A stretch of 64,000 nucleotides of DNA from assembly GCA_911728435.2 (NCBI GenBank), contig OU452200.1, positions 34,797,715-34,861,714 of the forward strand, in the 5' to 3' direction. The notes under the pieces were generated by a model. That model saw only the letters and a program-made list of their open reading frames with translations, was not told the DNA's origin and ran no database searches. Source of the stretch: Apoderus coryli (Eukaryota > Arthropoda > Insecta > Coleoptera > Attelabidae). Positions 12,144 to 23,605 of this stretch are shown in pieces. How positions within the stretch are numbered: the first letter of the stretch is position 1; each line of letters opens with the position of its first letter. The translations under genes were made by a program, and so were the position numbers.

Positions 12144-12214
12144 ATACAGGGTGTCGCAATAAGAAAAAATAAGTTTTGTCTGCTGTGCGTTTGTGAACTA
12201 CCCTGTATAATTGA
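12144..12214. repeat. very short CAGGGTG-bounded element
   Basis: TATACAGGGTGTCGCAATAA at the left and CTACCCTGTATA at the right, with about 70 bp in total. Probably an internally deleted MITE. Confidence 0.45.
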
Positions 12215-12308
12215 ACACATTTTTGTGTTATACATATCTTCAGTGTGTAAAAATTTTGTAAAAGATTTTTTGTCTATCGCTTACAGATCTTGAGATATCT
12301 TCCGCTCA

Positions 12309-13280
12309 CACACTAATGGGCCGGATTCATTCTAAACAAATAAATCTGTTGTAACTTTTTCGTAAACTTAACGATTTATCAGAAAAAAATTAATTGATGA
12401 TTAATTACATGATCTGATTCGCATAGGGTGGAATTAAATCGAACTTGAATTCATCTAGTAAGCGGATGTCATTTTGACATTTTGTTATCTAACCTGTTTT
12501 TGGTTAATGTTAGTTAAGTTGCAGTAACGGTCAGTGCATATCCGTTCACATTTTCATACATAAAACGTTTTACTTTACACTTCGACTTGACGAAGGTGTT
12601 CGCGCTAGATTCACCCTGTATATAGAGAAAGATTCTTCTAAAAAAATGATGTCGCTATGGGAATCGTAATTTACGATTGACACTATATACCGTCAAACGT
12701 CAAAGATTAAATAAAAATAGATGCAAATCGTAAATTATGTGTTATATGACAAAAGCTCTAGACTTTTTATTTGCTAGATTACACACACTAATGGGCCACA
12801 CTGTATAGCCGGATTCATTCTAAACAAATAAATCACTTGTAACTTTCTCGTAAACTTATCGATTTATCAGAAAAAAATTAATTGATGATCAATTACATGT
12901 TCTGATTTGCTTAGGGTGTAATTTCAATCGAACTTGAATTTATCTAGTAAGCGGATGTCATTTTGACATTTTGTTAACTAACCTGTTTTTGGTTACTGTT
13001 AGTTAAGTTGCAGTAACGGTCAGTGCATATCGGTTCACATTTTCATACATAAAACGTTTTACTTTGCACTTCGACTTGACGAAGGTGTTCGCGCTAGATT
13101 CACCCTGTATATAGAGAAAAATTCTTGTAAAAAAATGATGTCGCTATGGGAATCGTAATTTACGATTGACAGCACGTACCGTCAAATGTCAAAGATTTAG
13201 TAATTTTGGATTAAATAAAAATAGAAGCAAATCGTATATTATGTGTTATATGACAAAAGTTCTAGACTTTTTTATTTACT
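12309..13280 (+). repeat. tandem duplication, about 488-bp period
   Basis: Two head-to-tail copies (12309-12785 and 12786-13280). Both hold GGATTCATTCTAAACAAAT, GAACTTGAATT, GTAAGCGGATGTCATTTTG, CGCGCTAGATTCACCCTGTA and TATGACAAAAG. The second retains ACACTGTATA after GGGCC, which the first has lost between GCC repeats. A related end (GTGGCCCATTAGTGTGTG) lies inverted at 14096. Non-coding; each unit includes an internal CACCCTGTATA transposon end. Confidence 0.8.
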
Positions 13281-13514
13281 ATATTTCTACAAACTTTTTT
13301 AAATACAGAATTTAAAATGAGACATCTTGAACTAAAATATAATTAAAAAAATAAAATAATAATAATAATTTATCAAAAGAAAGAACACAAATAATATTTT
13401 GGTTTACGGTTTTATTGATTTTACATAAATTTTCACAAGGTGACCCGAATGCATTAATATGAATTATTAATTCTTTCTGTGCATATTGGAATGCAGATTT
13501 TCGTAGTTGATTGT

Positions 13515-13560
13515 ATAACCACTGATGATGGAGCTTGTAGGTGCGAAACATGTTTGTTAG
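13515..13560 (+). ncRNA. hammerhead-ribozyme-like motif
   Basis: TAACCA then CTGATGA (core C3-A9), a stem-II region GGAGCTTGTAGGTGC, GAAA, a short self-complementary stem III ACATGT, T, then TGTTAG, which partly pairs with TAACCA as stem I. Stem II is weakened in this copy; the homologous copy at 37246 pairs better. Compatible with a decayed hammerhead of a Penelope-like or retrozyme-type element. Confidence 0.55.
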
Positions 13561-14085
13561 TGTATATATTTGATTTATTTCGTGGAGGATTGACTTTCAT
13601 TCCTATTAAATAAAATATAATTTGTAATCCAAACCTTAAGTAGCTACATCAAAAGAAATGACTACTTATACTAGTGTGTAGTTTTCACACTTTCTAACAG
13701 TTTTATTATTTTCAACTCTAGAATATTGAGGTAATACACGAATATGATATTAGTGATTTGATAGTAAAATATTTATGACATTTAGATCATGAATACTAGA
13801 TAACAATATTTTATATCAATAGTGTTGACATGGTACATATTTTGTGCTGATGTAAATTGCAATTTATGAATAGAGTTGATATAAGGAGTACCTACCTAGA
13901 TACATACATGTATGTATTCATATAACTGCGGAAAAAGCACCTATGGCATATTTATTATATTATATTAGATAGCTTGATATATTTATTACACAGGTCTATT
14001 TGCAACAAGATATTCTTACTATATTTTGATGTTTACCTTTGAATCTATTATGTTGCATTTGCCTTTTAAATAAATGACATATAAA
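13561..14085. other. unassigned AT-rich DNA
   Basis: No coding region or repeat recognised. Confidence 0.4.
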
Positions 14086-14090
14086 ATATA

Positions 14091-14135
14091 TACAGTGTGG
14101 CCCATTAGTGTGTGGGCGGAAGATATTAAGATCTT
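14091..14135. repeat. TIR of the CAGTGTGGCCCATTAG family
   Basis: TACAGTGTGGCCCATTAGTG followed by TGTGGGCGGAAGATATT is the inverse of 12286-12321 (ATATCTTCCGCTCACACACT plus AATGGGCC). It marks an element end related to the duplicated unit at 12.3-13.3 kb. Confidence 0.55.
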
Positions 14136-14319
14136 CTACATTTTCAGGATATCCCTGTAACGACCAATCAATCACCTTTAAATTATTAATTTTTATGCTT
14201 ATGCAACCTCCAACACCTCATTATGGTATTGATGGTTGCATAACCTCTTCTATGTAATACGACACTTTTAGATGCGCATAATTTTGTCTAAAGTAAAAAT
14301 TTGATTTTTTTATTAAGTT

Positions 14320-15660
14320 TCAGTATATACAGGGGTGTTTTTTTAGGTGCTGTAGTTATACACAGGGTGATCACAGTTCATTTTTGAATGTGTTATTGAT
14401 TGTGCACATTTTTTCAGAGTGAAATTGAATAACTTTAAAATGTTTAGGAATTTTTAGCATCATCACTTTAAATTTATATACGGGGTGAGTCAAAAATGTT
14501 TTTCTTTATTTTTTTAAGGAAAGAAAGTAATATTTTGAGTAATTTTTTGATTTTTTTAGATTTCAAATCAAAATTTCTTTGAAGTGAAACTATAAGCTTC
14601 TAAAGGTTATATACGGGGTAACTTAAAAATGTTTCTATTTACTTAGACACGGCAGAACCTTATAAATAGAAAACATTTGCATTTTTTTAGTTTCTTTATC
14701 TCTATCACCAAATTTTAATTTCGCTGTGAAAACAAAAATGATTTTAACTCATGGCAGTTTAAATAAAGGAAAACAGCTATCACAAAAATTGTTTCTTATT
14801 TCTATACAGGGTGTGTAAATTATTTTTCTATTTCCGTATTAATTTATTGAGAAATTTTAATTTCACTGTAAAAGCAAAAATTATTTTAGTTCATGGCAGT
14901 TTAAAAGAGAGCTCAAATATAAAAATCAGTTGTTTCTATACAGGATGAGCACTATTATTTACAATAGTTACTAAGAAAATTCAAATTTTACTCTCAAAAT
15001 TAATATATGAGATCAGTTTAAATACCTTTTACATGTTTAGAAATTTTTAGCATACACTTTAAATTTATATACGGGGTGAGTAAAAAATGTATTTCTTTAT
15101 TTTGTTAAGGACAAAACAGTAATATTTTGAATAAATTTTTTTGATTGCAATTCAAGATTTCTTTGAAGGAGAAACCATAAACTACCTAGAGGTTATCTAC
15201 GGGGTAACTCAAAAGTGTTTCTATTTATTATTTGAGACTTTTAAACACGGCACAACCTTATCAGCGATACCTAGTTTACTTTTTATATATTTTTTTTATT
15301 TTTTTTTTCTATTTTCAATCAACAATATTTGAGGGTGAAACTATATAGTTCCTAGAGGTTATCTACGGGGTAACTCAAAACATTTCCCACTCATTTATTA
15401 ATGCCCTTAATAAATTTATCGATGTAGGAAGTAAAAAATTGATTTCTTTGATATTTTTTATAGTTTCACTATATACAGAGAGGTTTTTTAAGATTTGTAG
15501 TTATACAATTTAGATAAAAGGGAACTCAAAAATGTTTTAATTTATTTTTTAAGATTTTTGGGCACGGCAAAACCTAATTAATAGTAAAACTTTTGATTTT
15601 CTTAGTTTCTTAGAATGGTCTCATAAAATTTATTTATATACAGGGTGTCTCAAATCTATT
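14320..15660 (+). repeat. array of TACGGGGTGA-headed repeat units
   Basis: Motifs of the form TATAC(A/G)GGGTGA(G)TCAAAAATG recur in the same orientation near 14328, 14362, 14477, 14610, 14803, 14938, 15069, 15197, 15363 and 15639, mostly 115-190 bp apart. Between them similar blocks repeat (TTTCTTTATTTTTTTAAGGA, TTTCTTTGAAG, AACCTTAT). The divergence between units suggests an old minisatellite grown from a transposon end. No coding region. Confidence 0.68.
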
Positions 15661-17385
15661 CTCTCTCTATTTATTTGATTAGGTTTTCAACCCATATTTT
15701 CAGTTTCTTTTATATAACCCTCACTTTTGACTTTTGTCATAGAGAAGACTACCACAAAACAACTGGGAAATCCTACAGTGATTTCTTGTGATATTATGAA
15801 AGGCTATCTGCATGCCAAACGACTTGTGGCTAATTCGTCATTAACAATAGTTTCTTAGGGCTTGAATGATAGCGTCCTATACCAAACAAAGGTATTAAAA
15901 CATTGAAACCTGTTCCTTGTTGTAACTATAAATAAGAAGTTTTAGAATAGTATACCATGTCCGGATATACCTATCTATAACCAACAGAAATATTTAATAC
16001 AGACATAACTGTAATAACATTACTCTTTACCTTAAATGCAACAAACTATCATTTCTTTTTCATATTTTTCTCAAACTGAATAACAAAATAACGCAAAAAA
16101 ATACCATGCGATGATTCCTAGTTACCATAAAGCCATGTAACATGCAACGGTGTTCAGAGGAAATCATCAATAAAATTAATGCATCGTAAGTATTAGAACG
16201 TTCCACAGGTGAGTGCGGCACCATATACGATGAAATTAAGTTATGCCCCGTGTTGTGTATGTGTGTGTGTGTCTTGACAACCAAAAAGGAGACGAATGCT
16301 CTCCTAATTAATGTGTTTTACCTTCACCTTGTCTCTGGTAATATCACTAATTTTATTTTTGGTAATACGGAATTCATAAGGTATTATATTAATAGTCGAA
16401 TGAAAATTTTGTACTCCTATTTCGTATAAATTTATTATTAAAGTATGTAATAAAACTGTACGTATAGCCCAATAATTGCCAAGTATCAGAATTTAAACGT
16501 AACATGAACCTTTGCGAACTAATTAAAGACCGGTCAGATCATATCTCCACCATATTTAGTCAAATAACACTTAGCATACTCTCTTATAAACAAAAAATTC
16601 TCTTGCTCAAATTTAATTGGATTTGCGAGACATCAGATAATATTTTAAAATAAACATGACTAAGGACCAACCATCTTGATTATTAAATCGCAATCAAGTT
16701 AATCGAACTGCCTAAGATTTAGCGTTTTCTTATCAGTGTTAAAGTTGAAAACAAGAAATTTGTGACTCAAGAAATAGTTATGTACATATGATTTTATGAT
16801 CTATTAGCGGTATTTTAGTAACAGAGTAACTTGACATGTTTTCTGATTCGCACCCAGAGCGCCAACTATCTATTGTTTGGCAAATTGATCTGGAACAGCG
16901 CGGCGTCGGTAAGGGGAATGCAGTTGTAATAAAACATGGCTGATTTCATTTATAAAATTTCCAGAGGCGTGCGTTGTAAAAGTTTAGTAATCATTAATAA
17001 ACATTTATGTGTTACTAAAAAATTGCAATTAATGAAAAGTTCTTTACGTGTTTGGTAAAAGCATCTACTGCTATTAAGCTATAACACCCAAGAAGTATTT
17101 TATTTATTTATTTATTTTATAAATATGTACTAAAGTTTGCATACCAAAAATGAAAATGAAACGGTCTTTTAAAAAACAATAACATTCTAAAACAACTTAA
17201 CGAAATAAATTAAATACTTGCTTGATTTAAACAAAAAAATCTAAAACAACTTAACACTTAATAATAATTAAAATATCTTGGATCTTTTTGTTGCTTTAAG
17301 TCACGTTTATAAACTATAATTAACTGTTTTAAATATTTCGATTAAATATAACGCTCATAATTAGTATTACTTTATAGAAGGTGGC
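15661..17385. other. unassigned, with microsatellites
   Basis: No recognisable gene. (GT)n near 16257-16272 and (TTTA)n near 17099-17120. A GC-richer patch lies near 16850-16990 (GCGCGGCGTCGG) and could be a fragment of a host promoter or exon, but no frame supports this. Confidence 0.4.
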
Positions 17386-17387
17386 AA

Positions 17388-17535
17388 TCTGTTAGATTTC
17401 GTCAACTTGAGCATCATCAATCTCGCTGTCGTCATCTTGTCCTAAAGTTGTTATAATGTGCTCCAATTTCTCCAACATTCTTCCTCCCACTCCTTAACAT
17501 GTCGGCAAAAATTATTCCAATCATTACTGGATATT
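17388..17535 (-). pseudogene. possible C-terminal tail of a DNA transposase
   Basis: On the minus strand one frame gives SSNDWNNFCRHVKEWEEECW, and a neighbouring frame continues LEHIITTLGQDDDSEID before a stop. A Trp-rich helix followed by an acidic Ser/Asp tail is common at the C-terminus of some insect DDE transposases. No catalytic motif lies nearby, so the assignment is weak. Confidence 0.3.
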
Positions 17536-17539
17536 AATA

Positions 17540-18640
17540 ACTTCTTTTAATGTAGTTAGGTTGAAATTTCAGGTTGTATTGCGGGTTCTTAGATATTTAG
17601 TTTAAGTTTTGCGAAGTTAACTCTATTGGGTTTAACTCGCACATATACGGAGGCGTTCTAAGAGATGTTTTTTTTAAATCGAACTACCCTGATTTTTTTA
17701 GCCAATAAAATTGCATATTTTTGTTCCTTTTAAATGATATACGAGACTTAATAGATTTAGAAATATCGAAAATCGAGAGCGGTATTGAAAAATTTATTGT
17801 TCCGAGGATTTTTGGACACTTTGTAATTTTGGTATAGTGTTAACTTCTGTCACGATTATGTTGTTAATCTTAAAAAAAACAAAATTCTAAGTAGATTCAA
17901 TAAAAATTTCCAGTTTTGATGCCTTAATAAACAACAAACAATGTGTAAGCTTATATTTCTACAAGAACAAAAAAAAAATTGTTTTGAACCTAAAACACTA
18001 AAGTAACAGAACACTAAATATACAATAATAATTTGATATAATCTTTGATAATATTGCAACTCATACACGACAACAAAAGTATAAATACTAACACCACTCT
18101 GCCACTGACTGATTCAATATTACTACGAGGGGTGGCAACAATTGCGGGGAAGAACTCAGTTTCCACCAATTGCGACTTGCGCACCCGCATGGCGACAAAA
18201 CGTGCGAGGGTCTACGCACCAATTAGGATCATTCAGGTGGCGTCTAACCACACACACCTATTTCGCGTGGTATTGCCGATTTTACAGAAGATCGTATTTT
18301 CTTTTCCCTATTTTAATATTTAGTGGTAAAAATTTTAGTTATTAAATAAAAATAAAACAAACAACCACTTAAAAATGCTAACCTTTTTTCATTATTTTTA
18401 TTGGTAATTGTAAAAAATGGATTTTCAAATTAATACTACTTCTTTTCTAGAACTAGTGATTTTTTGTAGTTAAATTTGGCAATACAGGATTTTTTGTCCG
18501 CATTCCTTTCGTTGTCACAGATTCGTTTGCCAAGCAATACTCTGCTTGTGAAATAAACAAACTACTCAACAAAAGGTTCCTAACAATTTAAAGATTTGTC
18601 ATTATATAAAGTGCTACAAGTTTTTTAGACATAACTCGAA
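17540..18640. other. unassigned; GC-rich island at 18125-18290
   Basis: Mostly AT-rich. At 18125-18290 a GC-richer stretch (GGGGTGGCAACAATTGCGGG, GCGCACCCGCATGGCGAC) is open in two plus-strand frames but encodes nothing I recognise. It could be a promoter or first-exon fragment of a host gene or part of an unknown element. Confidence 0.35.
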
Positions 18641-19330
18641 AATTATGCGGTTTACACTGTGTTATAGAGCATTGCATTGCGAGTCGTTGGCATATTTTGA
18701 GAAAACAGTACCTAATAGCCTAAGATTTCTCCTATACAGGGTGATGAAGAAAATGCTGCAAAAAACTACTTTCAGTATGCCAAAATGTTCACTATATCAA
18801 TATCTCGGGACATTTTTGAATTTTTTGCGATATCTTTTTCCGGTTCCGAAATATAGCATTTATTTCGAACTAATGACACGAATGGCTTTAAGGGGTAGTT
18901 CTGGGTTTAGAATCGGCAACAGTTTGGCATAAATCAATTGGTGATAGGTTCTGAATAGGTTCGGTGATGCACTAACAGAAACTTAAATTATACAGGTTGT
19001 GTCAGAGAACACTGAAAGTTACTTTTTATTGTTGCAAGAAGATACATTTCGAATTTTTGTGATTTTTTTTTTGAGTCTACCAGAATGTTTACTATGCCAA
19101 TATCTCGAGACGTTTTTGGATTTTTCGCGATATCCTCTTTCAGTTTCGAAATATTGCAAATTTTTTTCAATAATGACACGATTGAGTTTAACGGTAGGTT
19201 CTGCGAATACTGAGTTCAGAACTGACAACTTTATGGCATGAGTCTAATATTGATACATTCCTAATAAGGTGTGGAATACACTCAGCTAAATTTTAAATAT
19301 ACACGGTGTATCAGAGTACATTAAACTTAA
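18640..19330 (+). repeat. tandem diverged repeat, about 255-310-bp units
   Basis: Heads TACAGGGTGATGAAG (18735), TACAGGTTGTGTCAGAG (18991) and TACACGGTGTATCAGAG (19299) are followed by shared blocks such as CAATATCTCG(G/A)GACGTTT, TTTGCGATATC and TAATGACACGA. Two full units and the start of a third. Open frames of 60-95 codons here arise from the repeat and look non-genic. Confidence 0.65.
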
Positions 19331-19540
19331 ATAATGTGTAAATTTGACTATGTTTCACTTGCATCTGTTTGCGTACAAAACGCAATTGATTATTTACCAA
19401 AAATTTTGAGGTGTAGGTATATCAGATATTTTGTTTTTCGAAAGATAGTCTAGGATGCGTAAAAAACGCTCGAAATTTGTTATGCTCGTATATTGAGACA
19501 AAAGTGTTATAAATTATCAAAGTCAAATGGTTGTCATTTT

Positions 19541-19917
19541 ATACATGGTGGACAAAATTGTAAGAATAATTGCGTTTTGTCATCGGCTCACATAACACTT
19601 GTGTGTGTTATGTGCATCGGCTAAGGTTTTCTCTGACATAACTGAAAATCAAATTTAAATTTTAAGGTTAGTATATCCGAAATCTAAAATTTATTTTAAT
19701 AACTGTTTTTATAGGCACCAATCACCGCTACCACATAAAGTCTCCAGTCTCCATCACCACGTCAGAGGTGACGTAAAAGGAAGGTCAACAATCTGCACGC
19801 GTTCAGATTTAGGATATAATAACCTTAAAATTTAAATTTGATGTGTAATTATATGTGAGAGAAAACCTTATCCGATGACAACAATCAATTATCCTTACAA
19901 TTTTGTCCACCCTGTAT
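19541..19917. mobile_element. MITE with TA-CAGGGTGGACAAAATTG ends
   Basis: Left TACATGGTGGACAAAATTG and right CAATTTTGTCCACCCTGTA are inverse, and inverse similarity continues inward for about 150 bp (CAAATTTAAATTTTAAGGTT). It also continues a little outward (CAAATGGTTGTCA versus its inverse), so the target may itself be an inverted repeat. Non-coding. Confidence 0.75.
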
Positions 19918-20304
19918 AATAACCATTTGACATTTGATGAAAAATACAATACTTTAATGATTGTAAAATTTACATTCCTTTAAAAACAAAAAAAAAATAT
20001 AATCAACACATTACTTTATTTGGTGCTTTTAAAAAAATTATAAGTAATTTTTTTAATTCTTGATTGTATCGTTTTTTAAAGAAGGTAGAAGAATTACAAT
20101 TTTTAGATTTGCATAAAAAAATATTAATGTAATTTCAGTATCTTTTGTCGTCTCAAAACCAAAACGAAACATCGAAGAATCTTCGGAAATAAAACAAAAT
20201 AAAAGAGGGAATAATTTCATCCTATACTTGAGAGAACCCGAATAAGTCTCGGACCCAAGAAAAAATGTCGTAAAACAATTTAAAATTACACAAAGAAAGA
20301 AATT

Positions 20305-20480
20305 TTGATTTTACTTGACGGACAATTTCAATAATAATAAAAAAAAGTTCCATGACCCAGTTTTGAACTCGTAACTTTACGATTACCAAGAGTAAACGTT
20401 AATACATAGGGCAACAGTTAGTTATGCCATGATTGGTTGTTTAAAATTGTCATATTCGAATGCTAAATGTGTCATTTAAT
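20305..20480. repeat. dispersed short repeat, also inverted at 33.9 kb
   Basis: ACAATTTCAATAATAATAAA plus a run of A and GTTCCATGACCC recur at 33.98-34.11 kb, and ATTCGAATGCTAAATGTGTC recurs inverted at 33.93 kb. On the minus strand ACGAGTTCAAAACTGGG is loosely B-box-like, so a decayed SINE is possible. Most of 19.94-20.69 kb is otherwise featureless. Confidence 0.4.
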
Positions 20481-20690
20481 AAAAATCTGATAGGTTTAGT
20501 TCATGCGAATGGTGTTAAAATAAAAATAAGTATAAATTAGGAGTTTTAATATTTATTATATTAATTTGGAAGTTGAACAAATTAAATTTGTTGGGAAATC
20601 AAGTATCTAATCATAATCATGTTCCATGTGTAGGTAAATATATTGTGTAATGTGTGGATTTGTTGAGGAAAATTTTGCACTTGTTTTGCT

Positions 20691-20699
20691 ATCGGTAGC

Positions 20700-20747
<48 letters not shown>

Positions 20748-20947
20748 TATGAGTCGCGCTTACTGGGAATTCCTCGGTCATGGGGAATAATTGCAAGCCC
20801 AATCCCTAGCACGAAGGAGGTTCAGCCGGTTACCCGATCCGCTCGGACAAGAAGGACACGCTGATTCCTTCAGTCTAGCGCTCGGGCGGACCAGAACATC
20901 TCAGGGCATCACAGACCTATGTTTGATCATTCTCGTGCAGCTAGAAG
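20691..20947 (-). rRNA. 18S rRNA 3'-region fragment (pseudogene)
   Basis: The minus strand contains hallmarks of the 3' domain of eukaryotic small-subunit rRNA: TTTGTACACACCGCCCGTCG, GGAATTCCCAGTAAGCGCGA, CCTTCGTGCTAGGGATTGGG, CTGAAGGAATCAGCGTGTCC and the inverse of AGGGCATCACAGACCT. About 257 bp survive with scattered substitutions and small indels (for example near 20815-20900). The rest of 18S and the 5.8S/28S genes are absent, so this is an isolated retro- or transposed fragment and not part of an rDNA unit. It abuts a reverse transcriptase fragment in the same orientation. Confidence 0.93.
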
Positions 20948-20949
20948 AA

Positions 20950-21292
20950 TTGTTTGTACGCTGACAGTAAAAACCACATACAGTAAAGGGTGGTGAGAGT
21001 GATAGATAGGTAAAGTCTCGTTCGTTATCGGAATTAACCAGACAAATCATGGTTTTCAGAAACTCTACGCTGCACGTAATGTCGTTGATAAATAGCAAAA
21101 AAAATAGGACCCAACACCGAACCCTGTAGAACTCCACAATCCATCGGCCTGCAAGAAGACACAGCCGCATTGACCCTCACGCACTGACTTCTGTTCCTAA
21201 GGTACGACTTAAACCATCCCAGGGGAACCCCCCGAATTCCGTAGTGCTGTATCTTGTTAATTAAACATCTGTGGCTAATAGACTAGTTCCTG
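20950..21292 (-). pseudogene. Jockey-type reverse transcriptase fragment
   Basis: The minus strand reads LINKIQHYGIRGVPLGWFKS, YLRNRSQCVRVNAAVS, then GVLQGSVLGPI (RT palm motif B, usually GVPQGS), and in a shifted frame LFINDITCSVEF. This is the block between palm motifs A and C. A frameshift follows VLGPI, and the FADD motif and flanking domains are missing. The LINE strand runs straight into the 18S fragment, so a chimeric transcript or template switch could have produced both. Confidence 0.75.
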
Positions 21293-21299
21293 AAGCCGA

Positions 21300-21878
21300 A
21301 CACACACAAAAAAATATTCAAAAGTGTAACCTAATGCCTACCTGTCCATTCGAGTTTTTTTAAATCTTGCAGTTTTTAGTTTTCTTTTTAAAACGGTACC
21401 CTCTAGTGGTAGGTATTGAAAAATTGGCCAATAATTTCGGAAATACCCTCTATATAACCTTTGATAATACTCTCCGATTTCAAGTGAAGTTATAGAGTTA
21501 GTTAGGTAATATAATGGATAGTTTTCGTTACTATTGAATCCCATAAAAATTCAATATACCAAATAAGAATGTCTATTCTGTAGTACAACGCGACATTGAA
21601 AAAAGCATCCATAAAAAAGTTTGTGCAATAAAAAGTAAAAACATAATATTTATAGTAAGTTCGTCTCTAGGTACTAAGAGATACTTAAAGTTTTTATTTC
21701 CATATAACTAACTCCATAAAGAGTTAACAAAATCCATTTCTAGTATCGACTTGTCTATACGCTTCCATCTAAAAAAATTATCATTTGATCTAAATCAGTT
21801 GTTGTATTAGTATAAATCACAACTGTGTAATAAGGATGAAACGGCAGTGGCGTGTGTACGTATTTATGTTATATTTTG
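21300..21878. other. unassigned
   Basis: AT-rich; no gene or repeat recognised. Confidence 0.4.
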
Positions 21879-21880
21879 TA

Positions 21881-22245
21881 TACAGGGTGGTCCAACGAAA
21901 AGTTTGCACCTAGCTTTTCTCTTTTTTTTGTAGTCGAATGCGAAAATGCTCGGACACGTCGATTTTGTTTTTGAGGGGGACACATTTTAAACATATTTTT
22001 CGATCTGCGCCTTTAACCCCCTAGCGGGGGTGAGTAACAACCCTAAAATTTTAAATGGAAAGAGGGGTCTAATGACATATCATTTGAAAGGACACAAAAT
22101 TGTCTTTCTAATGATACCCTATTTGTCGAATTTTACTAAAACAGTTAATACGAAAACGACTTTAAAGACATTAAGCCGATAATTTTGGTATTAATGAGAA
22201 ATACAAATAAGTTTTAATTATTGCGAGTGAAAACACCTGCAATCG
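21881..22245 (+). repeat. left TIR of the DD41D element
   Basis: Begins TACAGGGTGGTCCAACGAAA and is nearly identical, inverted, to 23606-23972. Inner blocks include CCCCCTAGCGGGGGTGAG and CATTAAGCCGATAATTTTGG. Confidence 0.92.
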
Positions 22246-22326
22246 TTAGTACATTCCAATGTTTGTTAGTTTTAACATTGCTTTGTAAAAAAAGTAAACA
22301 AGCTGTTAAATTGATTTATTAAAACG

Positions 22327-23401
22327 TTACATTAACAAATGTTGAAAATGTGACCCATTTGATTCCATACAATAATACAGATTTTGTTCAAATCTATTTC
22401 TAACATTTTGTAGCATATCAGGTGTTATGTTTCTGCACTCTTCTGGAATGCGTTGGCGAAGATCTTCTATGGACTCGGGCTTCGTGGCAAAACATTTATT
22501 TTTTAAGTGCCCCCAAAGAAAAAAGTCTAAAGGCGATAAATCCGGTGACCTGGCAGGCCATTCAATTGGGCCCCTCCTTCCAATCCACCGTCCAGGGAAC
22601 CGGTCATCTAAGAACTGTCTTACAGGAGCCACATAGTGCGGAGGTGCTCCATCTTGCTGGAAATAAAGCCGATCAGCAGTATGATTTTGGTCATCTTCTA
22701 TTATTTGTGTTATTAAAGGATCAATTGTGTCTTCAAGCATGTTTAGGTACACTTCACCAGTTAAATTTCCAGGAATAAAAAGTGGTCCTATAATATGATT
22801 TCCTAATATGCCACACCAGACGTTTATTTTTTGAGGATACTGGGTATGAACCTCACGGAATAAATGTGGGTTACTGTCATCCCAGTAACGGCAATTGTGC
22901 CTATTTACAGCTCCATTCAAATAAAATGTGCATTCGTCGGAAAAACAAATGTTAAATAATAATTGCGGATCTTCAATTAAACGCTGGCTCATTGCTTCAC
23001 AAAATTGCAGCCTTCTATCAGGATCATCCTCATTTAGTTCCTGTACTAATTTGATTTTGTACGGATGAAATTTGTACGCTTTTAAAATTCGTATTATGGA
23101 CGAACGGGAGACACCTGAGGCTTCAGCTAGTTGACGGGTACTTTGACTATGATCCATTTCAACATGCCCTAAAACAGCGACTTCCACAGCTTCATTTCTG
23201 ATCGGTTTCTGCGGCTGGTGTTTTACATTACAGACAGATCCGGTATCTACAAACTTTTTAACTAACTTGCCAACGTACACATCATTCACATTTTTATCGG
23301 GATGTCTCTCATTAAATAAGCGAGCCGTTAAGTCTAGCACTACTATTATTTTGAAAATAAAGTTTAACAATTTCAACTCGTTCTAGAATGGAATAAATCA
23401 T
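22327..23401 (-). CDS. DD41D transposase, N-terminal frameshift
   Basis: Catalyses excision and integration of its element at TA. From the Met at 23376 there are 349 codons ending at 22327, but the first residues before LTARLFNERHPDKN look unnatural. An ATG at 23401 in another frame gives MIYSILERVEIVKLYFQ and ...SSAR before a stop, and a single 1-nt shift near 23335 joins it to LTARLFNE. The helix-turn-helix region follows (TRQLAEASGVSRSSIIRIL). Catalytic blocks are CFSDECTFYLNG (first Asp), YFQQDGAPPHYVAP (second Asp) and ARSPDLSPLDFFLWGHL (third Asp). Counting between the second and third Asp gives 41 residues, hence DD41D as in the rosa and Visitor groups. The whole catalytic core is open; only the N-terminal shift argues against activity. 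Confidence 0.92.
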
Positions 23402-23605
23402 TTTGTACGGTAAAAGTAAAATAACTTGAGAAGCAACCAAACTGAATCAATGAAAAGACTAAAATAAACGGTGTAAATTCTTTTCCTACACGTATCTGCA
23501 GTTTTTATTTCAACAAAAAACGCAAACGATTAGTGAGGAATTTAGTTCTGATAAATAAGATAGTGTTTTTGAAATCCCGTTTTTCTTCAAAGTAAATAAT
23601 TTAGA

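Noticed and set aside
18999..19241. 80-codon frame in the tandem repeat
   Set aside because: Overlapping open frames on both strands with no motif; a by-product of the repeat.
20901..21170. 89-codon minus-strand frame starting at a Met as an independent gene
   Set aside because: It crosses the boundary between the reverse transcriptase fragment and the 18S fragment; the second half is antisense-free rRNA sequence read by chance.
22422..22778. 118-codon plus-strand frame
   Set aside because: Antisense shadow of the DD41D transposase.
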